DNA of 64,000 nt from Rhyacophila brunnea (lineage: Eukaryota > Arthropoda > Insecta > Trichoptera > Rhyacophilidae), in assembly GCA_022495005.1 (NCBI GenBank), contig JAGYXB010000563.1:372001-436000 (forward strand), in the 5' to 3' direction. Numbering within the stretch: position 1 is the first letter of the stretch; every line of letters begins with the position of its first letter. A program made the translations under genes and the position numbers. Shown piece after piece: positions 60,938 to 64,000 of the stretch. Below the pieces are notes generated by a model. The model was not told the DNA's origin. It was given only the letters and a program-made list of their open reading frames with translations, and made no database searches.

Positions 60938-61219
60938 CTGGTGCCCTATGTTATAACTTGTGACATGAAGTCACCCGACGACATGACGTAATTGTGACGT
61001 AAGCTCAATACACGCATCGACAATGCGCACGGCTCACCATAGATATTATTATGCTGAAACACCTATGTGTGTATGGGGACGATGGATAACGCCAGTATTA
61101 GTGTAGCGTTAATTTCTTGAATGGTATTGACTCACTCCGGTAGTACGTCACAATGATGTCATATGACGTCATGTCGACCGGGCGACTTCAACTCGCAAGT
61201 TACAACATAAGGCCCCTGA
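60938..61219. mobile_element. inverted-repeat MITE with TGACGTAA/TGACGTCA words
   Basis: About 280 bp. The left end is GTGCCCTATGTTATAACTTG and the complement of the right end is GGGCCTTATGTTGTAACTTG. The repeats continue inward about 70 bp with shared GAAGTC, CATGACGT and TTGTGACGTA words. The exact outer edge and target duplication are uncertain. TGACGTCA-like words resemble CRE/ATF sites, but this is a property of the repeat. Confidence 0.65.
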
Positions 61220-62360
61220 TCGATAACCATTAACTTGGTTCTATTCCTATTAATAAGGAATGTAGGTATATGATCTACGTAATAGTATTATAATGTTTTT
61301 ATCACCACTATTTTACATTGCATTACGCCAATTGGATAATATTGTATTGTAACATTTTTGGTGGAATAGATAAAAAAAACTCGTTCATAACATACATTAG
61401 CCCACGATGCATGATAGATTATAGCGTGCACAGCACACTAATCTATTGAGCCATTTAATTATTGGTATGCAACGCCTGTATTACCTGGATAATACGATAT
61501 TCGTGCAGTGTGTTTCATTTTTGAGTTTAAGTAAGACATCCATAGTCGTTAACCGGGCTGGATAATTCATAACCGTGAAAAATATTTCCAGTAGAGTTAA
61601 CTCACCTAATTATTGTGCCTGGTTAAGTACTTATAAAGCTATCGCTATCACTCTAGTCAAAGGCGTGAAATCGTTAAAGAAGCAATGAAAATATTAGAGT
61701 TATTATTAGGAACGTTGCCTCTAATAATCGTTAATTTTTATCAACGTATAAGCTGGGATACTTTCTAGACACACACAAATAAACAAGTAAACTTTGTACT
61801 GAGAAATTTATAAGCACAAAAAGATGCAGTTAAGTAATTATTTTAAATGTGAAATAAACCGATCTCAAACTCTTACATTACTTGTTTGATATATGTGTAA
61901 AAATGCATACTCATCGTTATAGGTCTTGGTACCAATTTTTTTAGGTATTGTGAATTTCGGCATCCATGTAAAAAGGTTAATAATTATATTATTCTCTTCT
62001 TTGTTTTATCATGCGGTGCTCTAGTGAGTTTAATAACATATTAACAATTAGATTCTTATATACTTATCGTGTGCGCCCACTTCTTCAATACATTTGTACA
62101 ATATTACGATATCTACATTATATAAATTTCACATCCAAACAATAGTTTGGATAGAAAGATGTTAAGAAGAAAGATGTTTTCGCAGTAGAAAGATGTTAAA
62201 CTTGGTAATCCAGCTGAATCTATTGTCTATAATAATTTCTTAGAGATAATTAATCGGTCGAAATTAAAATCAAAGCGGCAAATAGCTGACCTTTTGGTTA
62301 TTTTTAAGATCGTAAATTCATTTTTTACTGACCTGAACTATTGAGTGTGATTCGGTTACG
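61220..62360. other. AT-rich non-coding stretch
   Basis: No gene or complete element recognised. Confidence 0.4.
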
Positions 62361-62369
62361 TGTCCTAGT

Positions 62370-62747
62370 CATGACCCCCACAAGGGGGGGCTGACAGGGC
62401 TCTAGCCTGGGGGCCCGGCGTGGTGAGTCGACCAGATATGTGAGATAAAAACACATCACGAATTTGCTTTAATAGTGAAAAAAGTCGCCTGCGGAACTAT
62501 TTTACTTCAATAGTGTTATTATATTGAAATATATGGTTGTGTGATACAATTTTTCATTGTGTGTCGATGATACTCGGCAACTCCGTAATTCAAATGGATG
62601 TATTAAAAATACACTCTAATTTTACTGAATACACAATTTAGAAAACACTGCTGTAAAGCGTCACACCGACGTTACCCTTATCGATAGACAGGGGGGGGCG
62701 TCAAAGATCCTAGCCTGGGGGCCCGCTTCAGGATGTGGGGGGCCATG
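62370..62747 (+). mobile_element. hAT-type MITE, family D, uninterrupted copy
   Basis: A 378-bp element starting CATGACCCCCACAAG and ending with the complement of CATGGCCCCCCACATCC. The flanks GTCCTAGT (62362-62369) and GTCCTAGG (62748-62755) match at 7 of 8. This copy shows the undisturbed family D sequence across the point where a family B MITE sits in the 46667 copy. It has no coding capacity. Confidence 0.85.
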
Positions 62748-62755
62748 GTCCTAGG

Positions 62756-64000
62756 TACTAGGTCCTAGTACTAGGCAGACAAAAAATTGCGACCCTTTCC
62801 ACGTAATTTTTTAAAGCCAACTCCTCTGTTTATTATTTAAAAACAAGGATTCATTCTCTTTCTAATAGTGCTTCTATGAACATGTTCAATACCGGTAATC
62901 AAGCATTTTAATAAATGATTTTTTTCTGGTGTACCTACTTACTCAACTTTTTTTTATAATTTATATGCTGATTTTATGTTATTGTATTTTTTCTATTATA
63001 TTTCAAATTTAATGACACATTGTATTTTGTTGCTGCTGTATAAATTGTACATACCTGCAATATTTATTATTGTGTGTGGTCTGTTTTACTGTTGTATTTT
63101 ATATATTTTGTTTTATAGGTGCAGGCGCCTTTTATAAATAAATAAAATTATAAGAGATGGTTGCACTTGACAGAATTTAAAAACACTTCAGATGCGTATG
63201 TCTAGGGATATTTCCGCATTTGAGTCATTAGATTATTTGATATAGCTTTCCACCGGAAATCGATGTAGGTATATTATGTTCAAATTTCATTCGCTTTCAG
63301 ATGGTTTTGAAGGATTCTTCTATTAGTTAGGTTTCTAAAGTTGTTAAAAATATAATATGATATTTATACTAATTTAAGAAATCTCCAGAGTTGATGATCT
63401 CCAGTATATTTAGCAGTTAGTACTTGAGTATGAAATATGGTATATAACGGATGATAATCTTATATATAATGGATATCCAAAAATGGATAGGATGTGGACG
63501 AAATATGTAGGTACTGAAAACGGTAAGTTTAAAATATAAACGTACGATTACAAATCTTGTGAATTATTAGCGAATAAGAAAAATATTATTTTTTAACTAA
63601 GATTTGGAGAGAAACTGACGCTGACTAGGAATCAAGATAAGTACCTTTTATTGGTATCTTGATTCAAACCACAAAAGTCAGTTAGGAAGAAATTAGTGTA
63701 CCACCTGAGTTGCATGATTATTAGTTAATTTCACCGTAATTTGGTAGGATGCAGGTTGCTAAATCGGTGATGCGTATTGGCCGGAATCTATTGGATGCGG
63801 GTTCGACTCCTGCCCATAAATAATATTTTTCTGAGGTATTTTCGAACTATGCATATTGATTTAAAAGTTGAGTTTTCTTGTTGAAATGAAATAATAAACA
63901 TATTTTGTGACCAAAATAAATATTTGAAAGACTGTTACTCCTTTAAATCATTTGAAATTGCTGTCAATGTTTAATGATATTTTTTTTACTTCAAGTGTGA
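62756..64000. other. AT-rich stretch with LINE-like tail and a tRNA-like head
   Basis: No gene. At 62940-63150 a T-rich sequence ends in TTTATAAATAAATAAAATTA, which looks like a LINE 3' UTR and tail. At about 63748-63820 a tRNA-like region has a good B box, GGGTTCGACTCC, but a weak A box, suggesting a SINE head (plus strand). Nothing else recognised. Confidence 0.4.

Overview
This window looks like a gene-poor, transposon-rich stretch of an insect genome. The DNA is strongly AT-rich, almost no open reading frame passes 100 codons, and the recognisable coding remnants belong to insect-type mobile elements: a mariner of the D,D34D class, hAT transposases, and RTE-like and Jockey-like LINEs. A short run of TTAGG, the usual insect telomere unit, also occurs. 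The many ATAATATTAT and TAGGTACCTAC words would suit an aphid-like hemipteran, but that is inference only. Assembly into one continuous protein-coding gene is not possible from this window.

Layout. 0-7 kb: mostly unremarkable AT-rich DNA with one complete hAT-type MITE (391-635) and LINE debris. 7.8-11 kb: a 1.35 kb foldback element with TTAA target duplications, then a minisatellite made from the tail of an RTE-like LINE. 13-18.2 kb: a cluster of nested insertions, including an inverted-repeat element holding a tRNA-like sequence, a SINE split by a hAT element that keeps a transposase C-terminus, and a composite hAT-type element with another element inside it. 19.5-28.1 kb: a TTAGG-bearing hairpin element, a Harbinger-type MITE, a hAT-type element carrying a Helitron-like protein fragment, a Jockey-like LINE 3' end, and a further hAT-type element. 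28-47 kb: more LINE and SINE fragments, several MITEs with clear target duplications, and the second TTAA foldback copy (34448-35840). 47.5-48.04 kb: the only host-gene candidate, a CpG-richer leader followed by a first coding exon encoding a signal peptide and ending in a good splice donor. 48-64 kb: probably intron of that gene, holding a SINE with target duplications, a broken mariner, LINE fragments, the third TTAA foldback copy (57456-58845) and a hAT-type MITE.

How the parts relate. Most of the window records successive insertions. Target-site duplications fix many element boundaries: 8 bp for hAT-type elements, TTAA for the foldbacks, TA for mariner, three bases for Harbinger-type MITEs, and about 10 bp for SINEs. 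Nesting gives relative ages in several places. The most striking items are the three foldback elements, each a near-perfect inverted repeat with arms of roughly 650-680 bp, which would fold into very long hairpins if transcribed. Others are the interstitial TTAGG block inside a hairpin element and the tRNA-like sequence enclosed by terminal inverted repeats. Boundaries and family names come from reading by eye; no database search was possible.
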